From Chrysopilus asiliformis (taxonomy: Eukaryota > Arthropoda > Insecta > Diptera > Rhagionidae): a DNA stretch of 64,000 bases. Positions 34,967 through 44,645 of this stretch are shown piece after piece. The notes under the pieces were generated by a model. That model was not told where the DNA came from. It saw only the letters and a program-made list of their open reading frames with translations, and did not search any database. The position numbers and the translations under genes were made by a program. The DNA lies in NCBI GenBank assembly GCA_964034945.1, contig OZ035961.1, positions 87,500,124 to 87,564,123 on the forward strand, in the 5' to 3' direction. Every line of letters starts with the position of its first letter. The stretch's first letter is position 1.

Positions 34967-35106
34967 GATGGACATGGAAAAATCAATTTTTTTTATCATT
35001 CTAAACACACTGGTGTAATTCATTTTTGTGTGTGATGACGGGATCTTGGCGTTACAAACGGTAAAGCAAAGTTAATATACCCTTTGGTTTCACCATACGG
35101 GTATAA
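33891..35106 (+). mobile_element. Mini-me-like element, copy 5, split by a MITE
   Basis: Left part 33891-34171 (AACATAACAAAAGC head, GATTTTGATGTATGGGAG, a small local duplication of TTGGACTTTTTTGATAAGAT at 34074-34131). Right part 34768-35106 (GGTACCCCCCC, TTGCCCATTAACGAACTTAG, GACR microsatellite 34903-34974, CACCATACGGGTATAA). A hAT-type MITE sits exactly in the GGGGGGTACCCCCC palindrome. The element itself lies inside the unrecognised minus-strand coding sequence. Confidence 0.85.
34172..34767. mobile_element. hAT-type MITE with 8-bp target duplication
   Basis: The ends are CAGAGCTGGGCAAAATACT and, reverse-complemented, CAGAGCTGGGCATACTT. The 8-bp sequence GTATGGGG flanks both sides (34164-34171 and 34768-34775). 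Removing the element and one duplication restores the sequence found uninterrupted at 44907. The interior is built from many copies of the self-complementary word AGTACTGGTACT in both orientations. The 8-bp duplication and the CAGAG-type end indicate the hAT superfamily. There is no transposase; open frames here (34249-34557 -, 34430-34789 +) are products of the repeat. Confidence 0.9.
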
Positions 35107-35349
35107 AAACATTGGTAGTGTACCTACAATGATATCGTGCATAACTGACGTTATTTTATACATTGTATTATTCACTGTTTTTGTACTAGTATCAATATCC
35201 AACATCAGACTATTTTGATGATTGCAAGACACACAATTTTCAATTTGTGCCTTCAATTCATCTATAATTTTATCGCAATAAGCATTCAGAGATAGCCATT
35301 CAGCAATATTTTCCTGAATATTGATTGGTAACTCATAATGATCTAGAAT

Positions 35350-35363
35350 ATTAAAATCTATAT
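35350..35363. repeat. Target-site duplication, left copy
   Basis: ATTAAAATCTATAT here and at 38348-38361 flank the 307-bp array. The last few bases may overlap the element ends, so the true duplication is 10-14 bp. Confidence 0.8.
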
Positions 35364-35443
35364 ATGAAATGTACTTGTTTCCTTGGGTTACTCGGTCATC
35401 GAATTAAACTAATTAATCCTTTTTAGAACATTTTTATTGAATG

Positions 35444-35484
35444 CCTCAACGTTTCGCCTACTGTCGTCAGGCTTCTTCAGGAGG
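35444..35484 (-). ncRNA. Hammerhead-ribozyme-like core, left-arm copy
   Basis: Same motif as 36353-36393 but on the minus strand, in the first unit of the left arm; a second copy lies at 35751-35791. The third left-arm unit is cut off at its centre-facing end and keeps only the GAGG/CGTT side. Confidence 0.55.
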
Positions 35485-36352
35485 ACTTTTATTAATTAAT
35501 AAGAAAAAACGAAAAAAAAGTACAAAATGTACACATGTATCACTTTTTCACCAATAAATAAATAAAACAATGAAATTCCTCTAATGTGCTCATATGATGG
35601 TGTGATGAGTCCAGTATTCACCCACTGGTTGTTGTAATCCATTCTTTAAAGCTCGACCGTTGATCAATTTATGAAATGTACTTGTTTCCTTGGGTTACTC
35701 GGTCATCGAATTAAACTAATTAATCCTTTTTAGAACATTTTTATTGAATGCCTCAACGTTTCGCCTACTGTCGTCAGGCTTCTTCAGGAGGACTTTTATT
35801 AATTAATAAGAAAAAACGAAAAAAAAGTACAAAATGTACACATGTATCACTTTTTCACCAATAAATAAATAAAACAATGAAATTCCTCTAATGTGCTCAT
35901 ATGATGGTGTGATGAGTCCAGTATTCACCCACTGGTTGTTGTAATCCATTCTTTAAAGCTCGACCGTTGATCAATTTATGAAATGTACTTGTTTCCTTGG
36001 GTTACTCGGTCATCGAATTAAACTAATTAATCCTTTTTAGAACATTTTTATTGAATGCCTCAACGACAGTAGGCGAAACGTTGAGGCATTCAATAAAAAT
36101 GTTCTAAAAAGGATTAATTAGTTTAATTCGATGACCGAGTAACCCAAGGAAACAAGTACATTTCATAAATTGATCAACGGTCGAGCTTTAAAGAATGGAT
36201 TACAACAACCAGTGGGTGAATACTGGACTCATCACACCATCATATGAGCACATTAGAGGAATTTCATTGTTTTATTTATTTATTGGTGAAAAAGTGATAC
36301 ATGTGTACATTTTGTACTTTTTTTTCGTTTTTTCTTATTAATTAATAAAAGT

Positions 36353-36393
36353 CCTCCTGAAGAAGCCTGACGACAGTAGGCGAAACGTTGAGG
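36353..36393 (+). ncRNA. Hammerhead-ribozyme-like core (type I layout), representative copy
   Basis: The order is CCTC (stem I), CTGAAGA (core box 1), an extra A, GCCT - nine-base loop - AGGC (stem II), GAAA (core box 2), CGT with stem III reduced to the self-complementary ACGT, T as the cleavage-site base, then GAGG pairing with CCTC (stem I). A very short self-complementary stem III is typical of hammerheads thought to work as dimers, as in newt and cricket satellites and Penelope-like elements. The extra A after box 1 departs from the consensus and could weaken or abolish activity. The same motif recurs every 307 bp (36660, 36967, 37274, 37581, 37888, 38195) on the plus strand. Folding and cleavage are predicted, not shown. 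Confidence 0.55.
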
Positions 36394-38486
36394 CATTCAA
36401 TAAAAATGTTCTAAAAAGGATTAATTAGTTTAATTCGATGACCGAGTAACCCAAGGAAACAAGTACATTTCATAAATTGATCAACGGTCGAGCTTTAAAG
36501 AATGGATTACAACAACCAGTGGGTGAATACTGGACTCATCACACCATCATATGAGCACATTAGAGGAATTTCATTGTTTTATTTATTTATTGGTGAAAAA
36601 GTGATACATGTGTACATTTTGTACTTTTTTTTCGTTTTTTCTTATTAATTAATAAAAGTCCTCCTGAAGAAGCCTGACGACAGTAGGCGAAACGTTGAGG
36701 CATTCAATAAAAATGTTCTAAAAAGGATTAATTAGTTTAATTCGATGACCGAGTAACCCAAGGAAACAAGTACATTTCATAAATTGATCAACGGTCGAGC
36801 TTTAAAGAATGGATTACAACAACCAGTGGGTGAATACTGGACTCATCACACCATCATATGAGCACATTAGAGGAATTTCATTGTTTTATTTATTTATTGG
36901 TGAAAAAGTGATACATGTGTACATTTTGTACTTTTTTTTCGTTTTTTCTTATTAATTAATAAAAGTCCTCCTGAAGAAGCCTGACGACAGTAGGCGAAAC
37001 GTTGAGGCATTCAATAAAAATGTTCTAAAAAGGATTAATTAGTTTAATTCGATGACCGAGTAACCCAAGGAAACAAGTACATTTCATAAATTGATCAACG
37101 GTCGAGCTTTAAAGAATGGATTACAACAACCAGTGGGTGAATACTGGACTCATCACACCATCATATGAGCACATTAGAGGAATTTCATTGTTTTATTTAT
37201 TTATTGGTGAAAAAGTGATACATGTGTACATTTTGTACTTTTTTTTCGTTTTTTCTTATTAATTAATAAAAGTCCTCCTGAAGAAGCCTGACGACAGTAG
37301 GCGAAACGTTGAGGCATTCAATAAAAATGTTCTAAAAAGGATTAATTAGTTTAATTCGATGACCGAGTAACCCAAGGAAACAAGTACATTTCATAAATTG
37401 ATCAACGGTCGAGCTTTAAAGAATGGATTACAACAACCAGTGGGTGAATACTGGACTCATCACACCATCATATGAGCACATTAGAGGAATTTCATTGTTT
37501 TATTTATTTATTGGTGAAAAAGTGATACATGTGTACATTTTGTACTTTTTTTTCGTTTTTTCTTATTAATTAATAAAAGTCCTCCTGAAGAAGCCTGACG
37601 ACAGTAGGCGAAACGTTGAGGCATTCAATAAAAATGTTCTAAAAAGGATTAATTAGTTTAATTCGATGACCGAGTAACCCAAGGAAACAAGTACATTTCA
37701 TAAATTGATCAACGGTCGAGCTTTAAAGAATGGATTACAACAACCAGTGGGTGAATACTGGACTCATCACACCATCATATGAGCACATTAGAGGAATTTC
37801 ATTGTTTTATTTATTTATTGGTGAAAAAGTGATACATGTGTACATTTTGTACTTTTTTTTCGTTTTTTCTTATTAATTAATAAAAGTCCTCCTGAAGAAG
37901 CCTGACGACAGTAGGCGAAACGTTGAGGCATTCAATAAAAATGTTCTAAAAAGGATTAATTAGTTTAATTCGATGACCGAGTAACCCAAGGAAACAAGTA
38001 CATTTCATAAATTGATCAACGGTCGAGCTTTAAAGAATGGATTACAACAACCAGTGGGTGAATACTGGACTCATCACACCATCATATGAGCACATTAGAG
38101 GAATTTCATTGTTTTATTTATTTATTGGTGAAAAAGTGATACATGTGTACATTTTGTACTTTTTTTTCGTTTTTTCTTATTAATTAATAAAAGTCCTCCT
38201 GAAGAAGCCTGACGACAGTAGGCGAAACGTTGAGGCATTCAATAAAAATGTTCTAAAAAGGATTAATTAGTTTAATTCGATGACCGAGTAACCCAAGGAA
38301 ACAAGTACATTTCATAAATTGATCAACGGTCGAGCTTTAAAGAATGGATTAAAATCTATATCAATATCTTCTATTTCCTCATGTATCAAAAGATTTGAGT
38401 TTTGAAATAGAATCACCAATTCTTGAGAATATTGCTTGGCAAAATCTACCGAGGTAATTGAGGGTTTATCACCTTTAAACTTTAAA

Positions 38487-38535
38487 AATAAATCTTCAAT
38501 ACCATCATTGTTACAGATGGTATTGAAGATTTATT
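38487..38535. repeat. Perfect 20-bp inverted duplication with 9-bp spacer
   Basis: AATAAATCTTCAATACCATC at 38487-38506 is mirrored exactly at 38516-38535. It sits at the point where the unrecognised minus-strand coding sequence changes frame. It looks like a snap-back (templated) insertion that broke the frame. Confidence 0.85.
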
Positions 38536-38992
38536 AAGTCTGTTTTCATACTTCCAAACATATCAATGTACACAATGATGGCATTTATGAAGTTCATTAA
38601 TTTTTTAAATAATGGTGAATCCTTTAGTTTCTCGCGGATTGAACATAAAATGACGTAATCATCATCATCTTTGGTCACCGTTTTCGAACATTTCAATGAA
38701 GTAGAATATATAATTCTAATCACTTCTGAAATGTCCTCATACATAGATAAAACTACATCCAACCCCTCGCGTTGCTCTGTGGGGAATTTCGACACACGTA
38801 ATTTTAGTACCGTCAATACGTCTTTGTTAAATAACGGATTACAACGGCCGCTCTTATATCCTGAAGTTTTCAGTATCGGAATTTCCACTTGGTAGCACAA
38901 TTTCAGTCTTAGCCGACGATATGTATTTTTTTTGTTCTAACTTCTTAATCACACTTAGATAACTTCTTAATCACATTTTTATTTATCACTTT

Positions 38993-39572
38993 TTATACCC
39001 GTATGGTGAAACCAAAGGGTATATTAACTTTGCCTTACCGTTTGTAACGCCAAGATCCCGTCATCGCACAAAAAAATGAATTACACCAGTGTGTTTAGAA
39101 TGATGAAAAAAGTTGAATTTAGCATGTCCGTCCGTCTGTCCGTCTGTCCGTTCGTCTGTCCGTCCGTCTGTCCGTCCGTCTGTCCGTCTGTCTGTCTGTG
39201 GCGCGGATTGCGGACGCACGGATTGAGCTAGAGACTTGAAATTTTTCGCAGATTCGTTTTTCGTAAAATGCGAGGCTAAGTTCGTTAATGGGCAAAAATG
39301 GACCATTAGGGGGGGTACCCCCCATACGAACGAAAATGTTTTTTGCGAATATCTCAAAAACGGTGCATCTTATCAAAAAAGTGCAAGAACAAAAGTTATT
39401 TAGAATATTATTCTACATAAAACTCGCATACATCAAAATCCGATTGGAACAAGTTTTAAAAAAATCTTATTGGAAAATTTGAATTCAAATGAAATTTTGA
39501 TACGCCGTTCAATTAAATCACCATACGGGTTTTCAATAATTGCCAGATTGGCAATTATAGCTTTTGTTATGT
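38993..39572 (-). mobile_element. Mini-me-like element, copy 6
   Basis: A complete reversed copy, nearly collinear with copy 4: TTATACCCGTATGGTGAAAC at the left, GTCY microsatellite about 39126-39199, GGGGGGTACCCCCC at about 39310, and GCTTTTGTTATGTTT at the right. The last part differs slightly from copy 4 (a deletion around 39495). Confidence 0.85.
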
Positions 39573-39649
39573 TTCTGCATTCGCGTTTTATTCTCCAATT
39601 CGGAATCAATTTTAAAAGAAAGCCCGTCCTAAGACAGGTGACTTCAACC

Positions 39650-40081
39650 TTGATAGGAGTTCCGTGAGATCTCAGGCGAATATCGATTCGACGACTCTCC
39701 AACTTCATCGCTAGAAGGTCAAATTGAAAATCTATCGAATCGAGCACGGAATAATCTTAGGATTAGCTGTAATTCCAGTTTTCATCCAATGTTGTATGAA
39801 AGCTGTACAGGTATCCCTTGAGTTACGCGGTACTTGACTTACGCGGTACTTGACTTACGCGGTACTTGATAGGGGTTCCGTGAGATCTCAGGCGAATATC
39901 GATTCGACGACTTTCCAACTTCATCGCTAGAAGGTCAAATTGAAAATCTATCGAATCGAGCACGGAATAATCTTAGGATTAGCTGTAATTCCAGTTTTCA
40001 TCCAATGTTGTATGAAAGCTGTACAGGTATTCCTTGAGTTACGCGGTACTTGACTTACGTGGTATTTGCGTTACGCGGTAC
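39650..40081. repeat. 216-bp tandem duplication carrying a pogo-like end
   Basis: The segment beginning CTTGATAGG is repeated with a 216-bp offset (GTTCCGTGAGATCTCAGG at about 39660 and 39876; ACAGGTAT at 39807 and 40023). Each copy contains CAGGTATCCCTTGAGTTACG followed by 15-bp repeats of GTACTTGACTTACGCG. Between the copies only a few bases differ. Confidence 0.8.
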
Positions 40082-40154
40082 TTGAGTTACGCGGTACTTG
40101 ACTTCCGCGGTACTTGACTTCCGCGGTACTTGACTTACGCGGTACTTGACTTAC
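39808..40154. repeat. 15-bp repeats ACTTGACTTACGCGGT
   Basis: About a dozen near-exact 15-bp units lie in two clusters, 39824-39866 and 40040-40154, and resume at 40502-40545 after an inserted MITE. With the CAGGTATCCCTTGAG ends, they look like subterminal repeats of a pogo/Tigger-type element. Confidence 0.75.
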
Positions 40155-40499
40155 GCACGGCAAAAAATCCTGGAGTATTTTTCAATCCAAAAATTATATT
40201 GACGAAATCTTAATACATATTTTGGATTGGAATTTAATACATGCGAATTTTTGAAAATATTTTAGCCTTTTTTGCCTTCATATTTGAATATTTTTTTATT
40301 ATGTATTGAATTTAAATACTTTTAATATTAATGTCTACAATTTAATCAAAATTTTAGACTTTAATACTGAATTAGACCAAAAATAAAGTTATGAAAATTT
40401 CTAATCCATATTATTGGATTAGAATTTTCCATTGGATTACATATAGGTCCAGTGTAATCCAGTTTTGATTGGAATTCACTCCAAGATTTTTTACCGTGC
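40155..40499. mobile_element. TIR MITE (GCACGG... ends), complete copy
   Basis: The left end GCACGGCAAAAAATCCTGGA matches the inverted right end GCACGGTAAAAAATCTTGGA at 18 of 20 bases, and pairing continues inside (CAATCC / GGATT words). It is 345 bp and non-coding. It is inserted in the 15-bp repeat array, whose units continue on both sides. The target duplication is short or obscured by the GC at both borders. A partial relative lies at 47412. Confidence 0.75.
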
Positions 40500-40545
40500 G
40501 CGCTACTTGACTTACGTGCTACTTGACTTACGCTGTAGATTATCA

Positions 40546-41707
40546 GATTTGATTTCAATTTTTTGAGCTTTCTTATTTTTTAGACAAATTTTCATCATGG
40601 AATCAGACAACCTCACTCATGAATACTTAAAACTCGTGAAAAACATCGGCTGAGCAATTACTTTAAGAAATTCGAACACATTTTTCATCTGGACCGAACA
40701 AATTCGCGTTTTTAAAGGCGGTTATCCAGACTTTCCATGCCATGATTTAAGAAAACTACAAACCCAATACTTTTGGCGTGCAAATACAATGCTTTCAGTG
40801 TTCCAGAACTGATATTCGGAAATGTTTCTAAGGAATTTGTTCCAACTACTGTAGATTCAAACCAAAGAAACGAATTTTATTACACCACCTGGAATTCAAA
40901 TATTAAAATGTTTCAACACCTCATCAAAATTTGGTGCGAAAACTCAACAGAGAAAGTTTTATTGGATTTAGCGATTTCAAAATCGTATCAATGAGCGATT
41001 ATTCAAAATATTCCAATATGGGGAAAATTCAGAATGTTCCTGGAAACCACTTTGCTGCAATTAAAGTTTCCCAGTGAAAAATTAATAAGGCCTTATCCAT
41101 AAGCTGGTCATAAGCAGGTAAATGGAGATATACAACATTAACATGCGGGAAAAAGATAGGGGATTTTAGCAAATACACGGGAGGTGGAGATTCAAACCAT
41201 CACAAACATTTGATCCAAGATCCAAACCTCCAAGTCGGGAACTTTTAGTGTGACATTTCATTCCTGTCACAAATTCACACCAACTGGAAGGGAGACCGAG
41301 ATTTTCAAGGTAAAGTTGTTCTTTTATTAAAAATACTTAAGTTAATAGCGTTAAAAACCGAGAAAATGTGTTTTCACAATATGGACCAAATATGACGAAA
41401 TAAATTTTAGTTCGTGTTCGCCAAAAGGCTTCAGGAAAACAGATTTTCTTTATGTGACCAATTCTCGAAAAAAAAGAGACCGACTATTGCCGTTCGCTGT
41501 GCATTCTTCGCTGTGCCAATGCCGAGAAATCACCCTTAAATTTTATTCCCTTTGAACAACTGTGTTGCCGTTTATCCGAAAAAGGGTTTTAAGAACGAAT
41601 TTGAACTTAGTCCCCGTTGAATAACTGTGTTGTCGTTTACCAAAAATAAAACAATAGTAAAAATATCGAACAAATTTTAATTTTGGGGTATATAATTTAA
41701 AGTTTTT
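40546..41707 (+). other. Region upstream of the retrotransposon frame
   Basis: No LTR could be paired with sequence downstream of 47258, and no convincing primer-binding site was seen. A diverged direct repeat at 41547-41580 and 41611-41644 (TTGAACAACTGTGTTGCCGT and TTGAATAACTGTGTTGTCGT) lies in the leader. Part of this stretch should be the 5' untranslated region of the element. Confidence 0.4.
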
Positions 41708-44405
41708 TTGAAAATGCCACAGTTGATTGATGATTTGGGAGTTGTCGAACTCCGTTATTTTCTACGGAAGAAAGGATTATCGACTACCGGAAATAAAAAC
41801 GAACTTATAGAACGTCTTACCGAAGCTGTCGGAGGAGGTGAAATTCCAGACGAAGCATGCAGCATGGACGAAATTACCGACCTTCGAGCCGAAGTCACCA
41901 ATATGAAGACGACGCTAGAGCAAATTTTGGGCACGCTAAGGACTCGAAACAACGCTGTTGCGACCCAACCCGCGAATGTACCATCACCAGGTCAAGGGCA
42001 ATCTTCGTCTAATACCGAAAGTCGAACAACAACGCCGAATATTCGTGATATTGCTGAGGTGCTGCCGATGTTTGACCCTTCTTATCGTTCGCAGTTGACA
42101 TCAAGACAATTTGTCGATCGCGTTGAAGCGCTTATGATGACATACAAGTGGTCCGATCAAGCGGTCATGTTAGCCGTACAGACGCGTCTGAGAGGACATG
42201 CTAAAGATTGGTGTGACAGTTTACCTACCGTTCACGAGAATTGGTTGTCGTTTTCCCGTCACCTGCTAAAGGATTTTCCCGTGATGGAATCAGAAGCAGA
42301 CGTTCATATTGCAATGATGTCCACCTTTCGGAAACCTACCGAAAAAGTTGAAGACTATATTTACCGAATGTGGTCCATGGGACGAAAAGGGGGTTTGACA
42401 AATGACTCTATAGTGCGATATATTCGAAACGGTATGAAACACTCGTCGCTACAAATCGCGATTTCCGGTGTAACGGTTAAGGATCCGAATGAATTACTCG
42501 CCGTCGTGCATAGATCCGAACCTCAACGCCGTCCTCGGTGTACAAAATGTCAGAAATCCGGACATTTGGCTGACAAATGTCCAAATGTTGCTGGAACCAG
42601 CCGAGATTCGAATGTACGAGGAATCGTCGAAACCCAGAACGGGAGTGATATGACAAAGCAAATTATCCTCGGCCAAAAGCAAACTGTCGCATTGATGGAC
42701 ACCGGTAGTGAAAAATCTCTAATTCGAAAGTCATTCGCTCAAAATTTGAATTCGGAAAGTTGCCGTCCCGTAAATTTGCGAGGATTCGCCGGAGGATCTT
42801 TTGTGGCCGATTCGAAGGTTTGCTGCGAACTTCAGATGGACGAAATCCGCAATCAAGTGGAGTTGCTGATTGTGCCGGACGAACTCTTGTCAGAGTCGGT
42901 GTTGGTGGGCCAGGATATTCTTTGCAAGAAGGACACGCGTCTCGTAGTCGAGTCTGGAATATGCCGTATCGAAACAGCTGACAAAGACATCGTTTGTGGA
43001 GAGAATTTGACTAAGCGGCAGCAGGATAGCGTTCATGATCTCATTGCAAAATATCGAGGTTCTTTTGCGTGTAATATCGGAGAATTAGGATGTCATAAAA
43101 CCGCTGAAATGAAAATTACCTTAACTTCCGACAAACCGATTTTTCGACCGCCATATCGGATTCCGTTCCCGAAAAGAGACAGAGTGAGTCAGGTTTTACG
43201 TGAGCTCGCGGAGAACGATATAATTCGCCCCAGTGTGTCGCCATACGCGTTCCCGTATGTGATGGTTCGCAAACCATCGGGAGAAGACCGGTTTTGCGTG
43301 GATTTCCGGGAATTGAATGCAATCACCGTCACTGTACCGTTTGTGATGCCGGTCGTCGAGGAACAGCTCGCAATGCTGTCCGGAAACAATTACTTCACGA
43401 TTTTGGATTTACAGTCGGGGTATCATCAAATTCGACTCGCCGAAGACTCGAAACATTTAACCGCTTTCGTGACTCATGAAGGGCAGTTCGAATACAACCG
43501 AGTCCCGTTTGGACTTAAAAACGCGCCGGCCGAGTTCCAACATACAATGAATGAGCTGATTGACCAAATGCCAAGAGGACAAGCCTTTCCGTATATTGAT
43601 GACGTAATCATCGTCAGCAAAACCTTTGAGGAAGGTTTACAACGACTGGAGCGGTTTCTGCAGATCGTAAAGTTGTCCGGACTAACTCTCAAGTTAACCA
43701 AATGTAGGTTTTTGGTGGAGGAGGCAGTATTCTTGGGTCACCGTATTCATCAAGACACGATAAAACCAGGTTTGGACAAAACCAAAGCAATTCGAGACTT
43801 CGCAAAACCCGAAAACGTACATGAGGTCCGCAGATTTCTGGGTCTCACTGGATTTTTCAGAAAGTTCATTGAGAACTACGCAACTATCGCAAAACCGTTG
43901 ACGCACCTACTAAAGACGAATCCACCGACTAAGTTTGAATGGGGTCCCAAACAAGATGAATCCTTTGAATTATTGAAACAAAAACTGTGCACCGAACCGA
44001 TCCTAGTCATGTACGACACGAATTGTGAACATGAGGTTCACACAGACGCTAGCTCCGTGGGCCTGGCAGGAGTCTTACTACAGAAAAGTGGTAATGAGTT
44101 AAATCCTGTATGTTATTTCAGCCGCACATGTAGTATTCCCGAAAGCTCATACCACAGCTATGAGTTGGAGGTCCTCGCTATTGTTGAATCGGTCGAACGA
44201 TTTCGTATGTATTTGCTGGGAAAGAAGTTTCGCATTGTCACCGATTGCGCTGCCGTCACCGCGCCGAAGCTGTCAAAGCCGTTGATACCACGAATTGCTA
44301 GATGGTTTTTAAAACTGCAAGAGTATCAGTTCGAGATTGTACATCGATCGTCAGACAAACTAAAGCATGCAGATGCACTTAGCCGTTGTCCGGTAGAACC
44401 ACCAT
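41708..44405 (+). CDS. Gag-pol, 5' portion (SAP, gag, zinc knuckle, protease, RT, RNase H)
   Basis: This encodes the structural and copying functions of the retrotransposon. Residues 4-42 form a SAP-type helix-extension-helix (GVVELRYFLRKKGL...GNKNELIERL), a DNA/RNA-binding fold unusual at a gag N-terminus. A coiled-coil-like stretch follows (55-80). The gag core comes next, then a CCHC zinc knuckle (C278, C281, H286, C291). The aspartic protease motif DTGS is at 331-334. Reverse transcriptase has the FPYIDD box (YIDD 629-632) and RNase H has TDAS with D780. The frame runs to about residue 899, where a hAT-type element interrupts it before the integrase; extra residues beyond 44405 come from the inserted element, and a stop follows at 44485. 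The start is the first ATG after a leader without longer frames. The lineage within Ty3/gypsy (possibly mdg3- or Mag-related) is uncertain. Confidence 0.85.
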
Positions 44406-44645
44406 TAGAGCATTCAATCCCGGGTACCCGAAACCCGGGTACCCGGGAATCCCGGCCATTTTCTGGAACCGAAAACCGGGTTTGAATTGGGTAAAATTAC
44501 CCGGTTTTCGGTGCTGAAAGCAAGCAATTTCTTACTTGCTAAAATATCAAAATACTGTTCGTTCGCTGCTGAATATATACGAAATACATATTTGTAAGTA
44601 CATATTTCTGTTAATAATAACTGTAAATTAAAAGATTAATGCAAA

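Larger units (their letters stand above)
35364..38347. repeat. Head-to-head array of a 307-bp repeat (2.3 + 7.4 copies)
   Basis: The unit period is exactly 307 bp (starts at 35364, 35671, 35978 in the left arm; equivalent points at 36371, 36678, 36985, 37292, 37599, 37906, 38213 in the right arm). The left arm is the reverse complement of the right. The arms meet at 36063-36066 with the shared bases ACG. Copies look almost identical by eye. Taking the right-arm strand as sense, both outer boundaries are 3' ends: the left ends ...GTACATTTCAT, and the right runs 32-35 bases further to ...AAAGAATGG. Each full unit has a hammerhead-like core, AATAAA just after it, and an A/T-rich segment with TTTATTTATTTATT. 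No protein is encoded. It is inserted in a minus-strand reading frame. Confidence 0.92.
33718..38990 (-). pseudogene. Unrecognised protein-coding sequence, split by nested insertions
   Basis: Read on the minus strand, coding-like sequence appears in pieces: about 38985-38860 (one frame), 38900-38511 (another frame, about 130 codons), 38500-38348, 35363-35107, and 33890-33718. The 307-bp array lies between the third and fourth pieces; if it and one copy of its 14-bp target duplication are ignored, the frame runs straight through. The mini-me-like element 33891-35106 separates the fourth and fifth pieces. A small inverted duplication at 38487-38535 separates the second and third. The text is rich in helix-like hydrophobic segments, with a few cysteines (including a C-x2-C pair) and no domain I can name. 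It runs directly into the zinc-finger ORF at 33725, so the two may belong to one transcription unit or one old element. Confidence 0.5.

Noticed and set aside
35364..38347. CRISPR array
   Set aside because: The 307-bp units are contiguous with no variable spacers, the array is inverted in the middle, and the genome is eukaryotic.
39433..39747. 104-codon minus frame at 39433-39747
   Set aside because: It spans the end of a mini-me-like element and the 216-bp duplication, so it is a composite of repeats.
41681..41700. TATA box (GGGGTATATAA) for the retrotransposon
   Set aside because: It lies only about 13 bases before the start codon, too close to act as a promoter for that frame.
43116..43906. 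Opposite-strand frames within the gag-pol region (for example 43116-43322, 43474-43701, 43694-43906)
   Set aside because: They are shadows of the strongly coding plus-strand frame.
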